NCBI RefSeq assembly: GCF_009208555.1
Contig: NZ_WFLI01000002.1
Span: forward strand, 237,599 to 301,598
Source of the DNA: Janthinobacterium violaceinigrum
GTDB lineage: Bacteria; Pseudomonadota; Gammaproteobacteria; Burkholderiales; Burkholderiaceae_D
Length of the DNA: 64,000 bases
Direction: 5' to 3'
Below are positions 55,314 through 63,207 of this stretch, piece by piece (the stretch's first letter is position 1; the number at the start of each line of letters is the position of its first letter). The translations under genes were made by a program, and so were the position numbers. The notes under the pieces were generated by a model that was given only the letters and a program-made list of their open reading frames with translations, searched no databases and had not been told where the DNA came from.

Positions 55314-57584
55314 TTATTCCTTGTCATCCAGGGCGAGTTCGTTATTGCGCGCCTGTGCTTCATAGAGGCGGAAATAGGCGCCCTCTTTCGCCATCAGCTC
55401 ATCGTGGCTGCCCACTTCGACGACCTGGCCCCGGTCCAGCACCACCAGGCGGTCGGCCCGGTGCAGTGTCGACAGGCGGTGCGCGATGGCGATCGTCGTG
55501 CGGCCCTGCACCAGGTTGTCCAGCGCCTTCTGGATCTCTTTTTCCGTTTCCGAGTCCACCGACGATGTCGCTTCATCCATGATCAGGATGCGCGGATCGA
55601 TCAGCAGCGCGCGGGCGATCGAGATGCGCTGGCGTTCGCCGCCGGACAAGCCCTGGCCCCGTTCGCCCACCATCGAGTCGTAGCCTTGCGGCAGGCGCAG
55701 GATGAATTCATGCGCATGCGCGGCGCGCGCGGCGGCGATGATTTCCTGGCGCGTCGCGTTCGGCTTGCCGTAGGCGATATTTTCCGCGATGGTGCCGAAG
55801 AACAGGAACGGCTCCTGCAGCACCAGGCCGATGTTGCGGCGGTAGTCGGAGACGGCAAACGAGCGGATGTCCACGCCGTCGAGCAAAATGGCGCCTTCCG
55901 ACACGTCATAGAAACGGCAGATCAGGTTGACCAGCGTGCTCTTGCCCGAACCGCTGTGTCCCACCAGGCCGATCATCTCGCCCGCCTTGATGTTCAGGGT
56001 GATGCCGCGGTTGACGGCCCGGTTGCCGTAGCGGAAGCCGACTTCGCGCAAGTCGATGCGTCCTTCGATTTTGTCCAGCTTGACCGGTTGCGCCGGTTCC
56101 GGCACGCTCGACACGTGATCGAGGATGTCGAAGATGCGCTTGGCGGCGGACGCCGATTTCTGCGTCACGGAGACGATGCGGCTCATCGAGTCGAGGCGGC
56201 CATAGAAGCGCGTGCTGTAGGCGATGAAGGCGGTCAGCACGCCGACGGTGATTTCGCCGCGCGACAGCTGCCAGATGCCGAAGCACCAGATGACCAGCAA
56301 GCCCATCTCCGTCAGGAACGAGACGGTGGGCGAAAACAGCGACCAGACCTTGTTCAACTTGTCGTTGACGGCCAGGTTGTGCGCGTTGGCGTCGCGGAAG
56401 CGGGCCGCTTCGCGTTTTTCCTGCGCAAACGCCTTCACCACGCGGATGCCGGGGATGGTATCGGCCAGCACGTTGGTCACTTCGCTCCACACGCGGTCGA
56501 TCTTTTCAAAGCCCGTGCGCAAACGGTCGCGCACCAGGTGGATCATCCAGGCGATGAAGGGCAGCGGCGCCAGGGTCATGATGGCCAGCCACGGATTCAT
56601 CGACCACAGGATGACGCCCGTCATGATAATCATCAGCACGTCGGACGCGAAATCGAGCAAATGCAGCGAAAGGAAGACGCAGATGCGGTCGCTGCCGCTG
56701 CCGATGCGCGCCATCAGGTCGCCCGTGCGCTTGCCGCCAAAGAATTCCAGCGACAGTTTCATCAGGTGTTCATACGTGGCCGAGCGCAGGTCGGCGCCCA
56801 TGCGTTCGGACACGAGGGCCAGCACATAGGTCTTGCCCCAGCCCAGCAGCCAGGCCAGCAGGGCCGACCCCAGCAAGCCGCTCATGTAGTACACCACCAG
56901 CCACGGGTCGATATGCTTGCCGTTCTGATACGGGATCAGCACATTGTCCATCAGCGGCGCCGTCAGGTACGGGGGAATCATGTGCGCGGCAGTGCTCAGC
57001 AGCATCAGCAGGAAGCCCAGGGCCAGCTGGCCGCGGTAGGGGTGGGCGAAGCGCCACAGGCGGAACAGGGTCCAGGTCGACGGCGGCGTGTGCAGCACCT
57101 TGGCGCAGATCGGGCATTCTTCCTGCTCCGGCTCCAGCGGGGCCTTGCAGCTGGGACACACTTCCTGCTCCGCTTCCAGCACGGGCTGGCCCGTCAGGTG
57201 GCTGTCGAGGCGTTCGACGAATTGCTCGAGCACGCGGATCGCGTGCAGGTTCTGGCCCAAGGTAAAACGCCACGAGGCCAGGCGGCCGTGGTCGTCGAAC
57301 AGTTCCAGGTGGCCCACGCCCGCGTGGTCGTGGTGCGTGAGGCGCAGTCCAGGGCGGAAAGACCAGCTTTTCCAGGCCGTATCGCCCGGGGAACGGGCCA
57401 GCAAACGCTTCTCGGTGACAACTATTATGCCTTTTGTGAAACGTAATCGCGCATCGAGGTCAACCTCAACGCTACTTAAAACGTTCTCCCCTGGAGAAAG
57501 GTTGCTCTCCACCTCCGCCAGCCAGTGTTCCGGCAGCGAGGTGAGGGGAATAGTTGTTGCAGGAACACTCAGTTCAGTTGTCAT
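55314..57584 (-). CDS. ABC exporter-type protein of the cyanophycin locus
   Basis: This 756-residue fused membrane/ATPase half-transporter has an N-terminal PH-like domain (about 1-130), a four-cysteine zinc ribbon (143/146 and 157/160: CPSC and CPIC), a six-helix ABC membrane domain (about 175-470) and an ATPase (Walker A GHSGSGKST, signature LSGGERQR, Walker B ILIMDEATS, H-loop IAHRLS). The ribbon and extra N-terminal domain are not in ordinary exporters. The substrate is unknown; context points to a role in cyanophycin handling. It is divergent from the synthetase genes. Confidence 0.92.
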   Translation of the reverse strand: MTTELSVPATTIPLTSLPEHWLAEVESNLSPGENVLSSVEVDLDARLRFTKGIIVVTEKRLLARSPGDTAWKSWSFRPGLRLTHHDHAGVGHLELFDDHGRLASWRFTLGQNLHAIRVLEQFVERLDSHLTGQPVLEAEQEVCPSCKAPLEPEQEECPICAKVLHTPPSTWTLFRLWRFAHPYRGQLALGFLLMLLSTAAHMIPPYLTAPLMDNVLIPYQNGKHIDPWLVVYYMSGLLGSALLAWLLGWGKTYVLALVSERMGADLRSATYEHLMKLSLEFFGGKRTGDLMARIGSGSDRICVFLSLHLLDFASDVLMIIMTGVILWSMNPWLAIMTLAPLPFIAWMIHLVRDRLRTGFEKIDRVWSEVTNVLADTIPGIRVVKAFAQEKREAARFRDANAHNLAVNDKLNKVWSLFSPTVSFLTEMGLLVIWCFGIWQLSRGEITVGVLTAFIAYSTRFYGRLDSMSRIVSVTQKSASAAKRIFDILDHVSSVPEPAQPVKLDKIEGRIDLREVGFRYGNRAVNRGITLNIKAGEMIGLVGHSGSGKSTLVNLICRFYDVSEGAILLDGVDIRSFAVSDYRRNIGLVLQEPFLFFGTIAENIAYGKPNATRQEIIAAARAAHAHEFILRLPQGYDSMVGERGQGLSGGERQRISIARALLIDPRILIMDEATSSVDSETEKEIQKALDNLVQGRTTIAIAHRLSTLHRADRLVVLDRGQVVEVGSHDELMAKEGAYFRLYEAQARNNELALDDKE

Positions 57585-58094
57585 CGTAAAGCATACTCCG
57601 GCTCGAGGCCAAGCCCTTCAGGGCGGGATTTGGGGGATGGGGCAGACGCCCGATCAATGTTTGTGGACTGCGCGATGCGAGGTAGATGCACCAGTGGCAA
57701 TTTCCTGTATTGTATCGAATGGATGCCTGCCGGTAAGGAATGATGGCCAAACGGCGCAAAAAATAAGCGTCCGTTGCAGCAAGTGCCAGGCAGGCGCGGC
57801 GCTTTTGCAACGGGGCGCCGGTACATGGGCAAGTATACAACAGCTCGCTGTTGCACAAATGCTCCAGCTTTAAGCAGAGTCGGTATCTTTATAACAAGTA
57901 AGGCAACAATTAGTAACAATTAGAATGACAACACCAGCAGAATACGAGAAGCAAACGCGACAAGAGACCGCTAAAAGTGGCACACTGCGCATACCCGGGA
58001 TAAAGAACCAAGCACGAGCCTGAAAAGACTCTGTAGAGCCAACATAAAGTATCTGGCGCCCAGACGCCTGGCTTGTTATCAAGAAACCACTTAC
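57585..58094. other. Divergent intergenic region, ABC transporter / cphA'
   Basis: No gene was recognised in this 510-bp stretch. It holds a tandem pair AACAATTAGT / AACAATTAGA (57905-57914 and 57915-57924), a hairpin CAACAG/CTGTTG (57838-57853) and AT-rich patches with -10-like sequences near 57892-57897 (TATAAC). These may control both transcripts. Confidence 0.5.
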
Positions 58095-60272
58095 ATGATC
58101 AAGAAGAAGAACATCGAATTTGCCCGCGTCACCCACTTGCGCGGCCCCAACATCTGGACTTACCGCCCGGTGATTGAAGCCTGGGTCGACATCGGCGAAC
58201 TGGAAGATTACCCATCGAACACCCTGCCCGGCCTGTATGAGCGCCTGGTGGCGTGGCTGCCCGGCATGATCGAGCACCGCTGCGGCGTAGGCGAACGGGG
58301 CGGCTTTTTCGAGCGCCTGCGCGAAGGCACGTGGTCGGCCCACATCCTCGAGCACGTGGTGCTGGAACTGCAAAACCTGGCAGGCATGCGCACGGGCTTC
58401 GGCCAGACGCGCTCGACCAGCCAGCGCGGCGTCTACAAGATGGCCTTCCGCACGCGGGAAGAACAGGTCGGCCGCGCCGCCCTGGCCGCCGCGCGCGAAC
58501 TGCTGATGGCCGCCATCAACGATGAAGCCTACGACCTGGAAGCGGCCCTGGCGCCCCTGCGCGACATGGTCGATTCGCGCTGCCTGGGCCCGAGCACGGC
58601 CAGCATCGTCGATGCCGCCACCGAGCGCCGCATCCCGTCGCTGCGCCTAAACGACGGCAACCTGGTGCAACTGGGCCACGGCGCCGCGCAGCGCCGCATC
58701 TGGACGGCCGAAACGGACCGCACCAGCGCGATTGCCGAAGGCATCGCCAGCGACAAGGACCTGACCAAGTTCCTGCTCAAGTCGTGCGGCGTGCGCGTCC
58801 CCGAGGGCAGCCTGGTGCGCAGCGCCGAAGCGGCCTGGGAAGAAGCGCAGGACATCGGCGTGCCCGTCGTCGTCAAGCCGTATGACGGCAACCATGGCCG
58901 CGGCGTATCGCTGAACCTGATGACGGAAAGCGACGTCAAGGCAGCCTACGAACTGGCCGCGCGCAAAGGCGACAGCTCGGCCGTGCTGGTGGAAAGCTTC
59001 ATCACGGGCGACGAGCACCGCCTGCTCGTGGTCGGCAACAAGCTGATCGCGGCCGCCAAGGGCGAATCGCTGTGGGTCGACGGCGACGGCGTCTCCACCG
59101 TGCTGGAACTGGTCAACACGCAGATCAATACGGACCCGCGCCGCGGCGAAGGCGAAGACTTCCCGCTGGGCACCGTCAAGCCGCATGAATCGGGCGAGAT
59201 CGTGCTCGAACTGCAGCGCCAGGGCATGACCGCCTTGTCCGTGCCGCAGGCGGGCCAGAAAGTGCTGATCCAGCCGAACGGCAACGTGGCCATCGACGTC
59301 ACGGACGACGTGCATCCATCCGTCGTGCATGCGGCCCTGCTGGCCGCCAGGGTCGTTGGCCTCGATATCGCCGGCATCGACCTGGTGACGAAGGATATTA
59401 CCCGTCCGCTGGAAGAGCAGCGCGGCGCCATCATCGAAGTCAATGCCAGCCCCGGCCTGCTGGCGCACATCAAGCCGGGCGTAGGCCAGCCCCGTCCCGT
59501 GGGCGCGGCCATCGTCGACCACCTGTTCGCGCCCGAGGAAACGGGCCGCATTCCGCTGATCGGCGTGACGGGCACGCGCGGCGCCAGCCTGATCGTGCGC
59601 ATGCTGTGCAAGCTGCTCAATTTGTCGGGCCTGCACACGGGCGCCGTCTGCAGCGAAGGCATGTATCTGGACCAGCGCCGCGTCGTCAGCAGCGATTGCG
59701 TGAACTGGGATGCGGGCCAGCGCCTGCTGCTCAACCGCACCGTGCAGACGGCCCTGTTCGAGAGTAATCCGCGCATGATCCTGGCCGAAGGCCTGGCCTA
59801 CGACAAATGCCAGATCGGCGTCGTCACGGACATGGGCAGCCTCGATAGCGTCAAGGATTTCGACGTGCTGGACGAAGCGGGCCTGTACAAGGCCGTGCGC
59901 AGCCAGGTCGACGTAGTGGTGCCGACGGGCGTGGCCGTGCTGAACGCCGCCAACGCGCACGTGCTGGAACTGGCCGAGCTGTGCGACGGCAGCGTGACGC
60001 TGTACGCGCAGGATGGCAGCCTGGCCGCCATCGCGGAACAGCTGTCGAAAGGCCAGCGCGCCGTATTCGTGCGCGGCAACCACATCGTGCTGGCCGAAGG
60101 CGGCATCGAAACGGTCCTGCTGTGCCTGGACCTGCTGAAACCGGCCACGGCCGGCAATGTCGACAGCGTGCTGGCCGTGGCGGCCGCCGCCTGGGCCCTG
60201 AACCTGCCCGTCGATCTGATTTGCGCCGGCCTGCGCACCTTCGACGCGGCCCCTGGCTGCATCGGGAACTGA
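58095..60272 (+). CDS. Short cyanophycin synthetase-like protein, degenerate Mur domain
   Basis: This 725-residue protein has a CphA N-terminal domain (THLRGPNIWTYRPVIEAWVD), a complete-looking ATP-grasp (VVVKPYDGNHGRGVS, LVESFITGDEHRLLVVGNKL, ITRPLEEQRGAIIEVNASPG) and a Mur-ligase-like part. In the latter the Walker loop reads GTRGASL instead of GTNGKTT of the neighbour, losing the Lys, and the ETARGG block is ESNPRM. The final Mur domain is missing (725 against 856 residues). It resembles the CphA2 or CphA' type, with ligase activity limited to the ATP-grasp site (inference). It precedes cphA. Confidence 0.9.
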   Translation: MIKKKNIEFARVTHLRGPNIWTYRPVIEAWVDIGELEDYPSNTLPGLYERLVAWLPGMIEHRCGVGERGGFFERLREGTWSAHILEHVVLELQNLAGMRTGFGQTRSTSQRGVYKMAFRTREEQVGRAALAAARELLMAAINDEAYDLEAALAPLRDMVDSRCLGPSTASIVDAATERRIPSLRLNDGNLVQLGHGAAQRRIWTAETDRTSAIAEGIASDKDLTKFLLKSCGVRVPEGSLVRSAEAAWEEAQDIGVPVVVKPYDGNHGRGVSLNLMTESDVKAAYELAARKGDSSAVLVESFITGDEHRLLVVGNKLIAAAKGESLWVDGDGVSTVLELVNTQINTDPRRGEGEDFPLGTVKPHESGEIVLELQRQGMTALSVPQAGQKVLIQPNGNVAIDVTDDVHPSVVHAALLAARVVGLDIAGIDLVTKDITRPLEEQRGAIIEVNASPGLLAHIKPGVGQPRPVGAAIVDHLFAPEETGRIPLIGVTGTRGASLIVRMLCKLLNLSGLHTGAVCSEGMYLDQRRVVSSDCVNWDAGQRLLLNRTVQTALFESNPRMILAEGLAYDKCQIGVVTDMGSLDSVKDFDVLDEAGLYKAVRSQVDVVVPTGVAVLNAANAHVLELAELCDGSVTLYAQDGSLAAIAEQLSKGQRAVFVRGNHIVLAEGGIETVLLCLDLLKPATAGNVDSVLAVAAAAWALNLPVDLICAGLRTFDAAPGCIGN

Positions 60273-60281
60273 AAACCAGAG

Positions 60282-60399
60282 ACGTCAAACCAGACCTACT
60301 GCGCGTCGCGATTTGCGGCCTCCGATGCTCACTGTGCATCCGCACAGCTCCGCTTCTCGGCCACAAATCCCATCCGCTCGCTACGGTTTAATTTGACGT
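60282..60399. repeat. Nested-hairpin intergenic element between cphA' and cphA
   Basis: Three nested arms: ACGTCAAA (60282-60289) with TTTGACGT (60392-60399); GATTTGCGGCC (60310-60320) with GGCCACAAATC (60359-60369, one mismatch); and CTGTGC (60332-60337) with GCACAG (60342-60347). The whole could fold into one long hairpin of about 118 bases. A separate GCCCGGC/GCCGGGC stem with TTCG loop follows (60404-60421), without a T-run on plus. A 12-bp direct repeat TACGGTTTAATT lies at 60382-60393 and 60442-60453. Confidence 0.7.
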
Positions 60400-60453
60400 A
60401 AAAGCCCGGCTTCGGCCGGGCCCACAAGAACACAACAGGATTACGGTTTAATT

Positions 60454-63024
60454 ATGGAAGTATCTCGCGTACGGGCCTTGCGGGGCCCTAACCTCTGGAG
60501 CCACGACACCGCCGTGGAAGCCATTGTTTCCTGCACCACGCAGGAACTCGACATCGCCCAACTGCCCGGCTTCGAAGCCCGCCTGCGCGCGCTCTTCCCG
60601 CAACTGAGCCCGCTGCAACCGCTGGGCAACTACAACGCGGCGCCGATGGCGCAGGTGCTGGAACTGGCGGCGCTGGGCCTGCAGGCGCAAGCCGGCTGCC
60701 CCGTCACCTTCAGCCGCACCACGCCGACCCTGGAAACGGGCATCTTCCAGGTCGTCGTCGAATACTCGGAAGAAGCCGTGGGCCGCCTGGCCCTGGAACT
60801 GGCGCAGCAGCTGTGCCGCGCCGCGCTGGACGATGCGCCGTTCGACCTGGCCGGCGCCCTGCACCAGTTGCAGGAACTCGATGAAGACGTGCGCCTCGGT
60901 CCGTCGACGGGCGCCATCGTCAACGCCGCCGTGGCCCGCAACATCCCGTTCCGCCGCCTGACCGAAGGCAGCCTGGTGACGTTCGGCTGGGGCAGCAAGC
61001 AGCGCAAGATCCAGGCCGCCGAAATGGACGGCACCAGCGCCATTGCCGAAGCCATCGCGCAAGACAAGGAACTGACGAAGAAACTGCTCGATTCGGCCGG
61101 CGTGCCCGTGCCGCAAGGCCGCGTCGCCATCGATGTGGACGACGCCTGGGCCGCCGCCTGCGAGATCGGCCTGCCCGTCGTCGTCAAGCCGAAGGACGGC
61201 AACCAGGGCAAGGGCGTCACCGTCAATGTCACCACGCGCGAACAGCTGACGGCCGGCTTCATCGCGGCGCAGGAATTCCGCGACGATATCCTCGTCGAAC
61301 GCTACCTGCCTGGCCACGATTTCCGCCTGCTCGTCATCGGCAACAAGATGGTGGCAGCGGCCCGCCGCGACCCGCCGCAAGTGGTGGGCGACGGCCAGCA
61401 CACGGTGCGCGAACTGGTCGACCAGGTCAACCTGGACCCGCGCCGCGGCAGCGGCCACGCCACCTCGCTGACGAAGATCCGCTTCGACGACATCGCCCTG
61501 GCCAGCCTGGCCAAGCAGGGCTACGTGGCCGAATCCGTGCCGCCCGTGGGCCAGCGCGTGATCTTGCGCAATAACGCCAACCTGTCGACGGGCGGCTCGG
61601 CCACCGACGTCACCGTCGACGTGCACCCGGAAGTGGCGGCGCGCGCCGTCGCTGCCGCGCACATGGTGGGCCTGGACATCTGCGGCGTGGACGTGGTGTC
61701 CGACAGCATCCTGAAACCGCTGGAAGAACAGAACGCCGGCATCGTGGAAGTGAACGCCGCGCCGGGCCTGCGCATGCACCTGGCGCCGTCGTTCGGCAAG
61801 CCCCGTCCCGTGGGCGAAGCCATCATCGCCGCCATGTTCGCCGAAGGCGACGATGGCCGCATTCCCGTCGTCGCCGTCACGGGCACGAACGGCAAGACCA
61901 CCACCGTGCGCCTGATCGCCCACCTGCTGACGGCTTCCGGCCTGCGCACGGGCATGACGAATACGGATGGCGTGTACATCGAAGGTCGCCAGATCGACAG
62001 CGGCGACTGCAGCGGCCCGCGCAGCGCGCGCAACGTGCTGCTGCACCCCGACGTCGACGCGGCCGTGTTCGAGACGGCGCGCGGCGGCATGCTGCGCGAA
62101 GGCCTGGCCTTCGACCGCTGCCAGGTCGCCGTGGTGACCAACATCGGCGCGGGCGACCACCTGGGCCTGAACTACATCACCACCGTGGAAGACCTGGCGG
62201 TACTGAAACGCGTGATCGTGCAGAACGTGGCCGACAGCGGCGTGGCCGTGCTGAACGCCACCGACCCCGCCGTCGCGCGCATGGCCAAGAATTGCAGCGG
62301 CACGGTGACCTTCTTCGCTGCCGACAAGACGCATCCCGTGATGGCCACGCACCGCGCCCAGGGCAACCGCGTCGTGTACGTGGAAGACGGCAAGCTGGTC
62401 GCGGCGCAGGGCGCGGAACGCCACGAAATCGCCCTGTCGCAGGTGCCGATCACGCGCAACGGCACCATCGGCTTCCAGGTCGACAACGTCATGGCTTCGC
62501 TGGCCGCCGCCTGGGCCGTGGGCCTGGACTGGAAAACCATCGCGCTGGGCCTGAAAACCTTTGCCAATGAAGCCGACAATGCGCCGGGCCGCTTCAACGT
62601 CTTCGATTACAAAGGCGCCACGCTGATCGCCGACTACGGCCACAATCCGGACGCCATCCTGGCGCTGGTGCAGGCCGTGGAAAGCATGCCGGCCAAGCGC
62701 CGTTCGGTGGTCATCAGCGGCGCCGGCGACCGCCGCGACGAAGACATCCGCCAACAGACGGAAATCCTCGGCGCCGCGTTCGACGACGTGCTGCTGTACC
62801 AGGACCAGTGCCAGCGCGGCCGCGCGGACGGCGAAGTCGTGGCGCTGCTGCGCCAGGGCCTGGACGGCGCCAAGCGCACCAGCCATATCGATGAGATCAA
62901 CGGCGAATTCGTCGCCATCGACAAGGCCCTGGCGCGCCTGAACGACGGCGACCTGTGCCTGATCCTGATCGACCAGGTGGAAGAAGCGCTGGCGCACATC
63001 GCCAAGCGCGTCGCCGAAGCCTGA
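60454..63024 (+). CDS. cphA: Cyanophycin synthetase
   Basis: This 856-residue enzyme polymerises Asp and Arg into cyanophycin (multi-L-arginyl-poly-L-aspartate), a nitrogen store. It has the N domain (RVRALRGPNLWSHDTAVEAI), an ATP-grasp (VVVKPKDGNQGKGVTVNV, LVERYLPGHDFRLLVIGNKM), and a Mur-ligase part with GTNGKTTTVR (about 477), TARGGMLREGL, NIGAGDHLGL, and the C-terminal YGHNPDAILALVQAVES. Both ATP sites look intact. The ATG is 13 bases after AGGA, so the ribosome site is weak or the start may be different by little. A strong terminator follows. Confidence 0.95.
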   Translation: MEVSRVRALRGPNLWSHDTAVEAIVSCTTQELDIAQLPGFEARLRALFPQLSPLQPLGNYNAAPMAQVLELAALGLQAQAGCPVTFSRTTPTLETGIFQVVVEYSEEAVGRLALELAQQLCRAALDDAPFDLAGALHQLQELDEDVRLGPSTGAIVNAAVARNIPFRRLTEGSLVTFGWGSKQRKIQAAEMDGTSAIAEAIAQDKELTKKLLDSAGVPVPQGRVAIDVDDAWAAACEIGLPVVVKPKDGNQGKGVTVNVTTREQLTAGFIAAQEFRDDILVERYLPGHDFRLLVIGNKMVAAARRDPPQVVGDGQHTVRELVDQVNLDPRRGSGHATSLTKIRFDDIALASLAKQGYVAESVPPVGQRVILRNNANLSTGGSATDVTVDVHPEVAARAVAAAHMVGLDICGVDVVSDSILKPLEEQNAGIVEVNAAPGLRMHLAPSFGKPRPVGEAIIAAMFAEGDDGRIPVVAVTGTNGKTTTVRLIAHLLTASGLRTGMTNTDGVYIEGRQIDSGDCSGPRSARNVLLHPDVDAAVFETARGGMLREGLAFDRCQVAVVTNIGAGDHLGLNYITTVEDLAVLKRVIVQNVADSGVAVLNATDPAVARMAKNCSGTVTFFAADKTHPVMATHRAQGNRVVYVEDGKLVAAQGAERHEIALSQVPITRNGTIGFQVDNVMASLAAAWAVGLDWKTIALGLKTFANEADNAPGRFNVFDYKGATLIADYGHNPDAILALVQAVESMPAKRRSVVISGAGDRRDEDIRQQTEILGAAFDDVLLYQDQCQRGRADGEVVALLRQGLDGAKRTSHIDEINGEFVAIDKALARLNDGDLCLILIDQVEEALAHIAKRVAEA

Positions 63025-63043
63025 GCGTCGTAGCATTGCGCAC

Positions 63044-63070
63044 AAGGGCGGCCTGCGGGCCGCCCTTTTT
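63044..63070 (+). terminator. Rho-independent terminator after cphA
   Basis: AAGGGCGGCC (63044-63053) and GGCCGCCCTT (63058-63067) form a stem with a TGCG loop, followed by T residues. Confidence 0.92.
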
Positions 63071-63207
63071 ATTGGCGTGCGCCGGGACCAATCGCGCACC
63101 CGCATGGTGCAAGCACTGCCGATATCCACCTTGCAAGCTTGTAAATTCGGGCATGGAAATTGCTCATAAGAAAACACAAACTTGGCTGACGAGAAGGTGG
63201 TGCACGC

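Noticed and set aside
60404..60421. Terminator of the short synthetase gene
   Set aside because: The stem is good, but no T-run follows on the plus strand (CCCACAAG), so cphA' and cphA may be one transcript.
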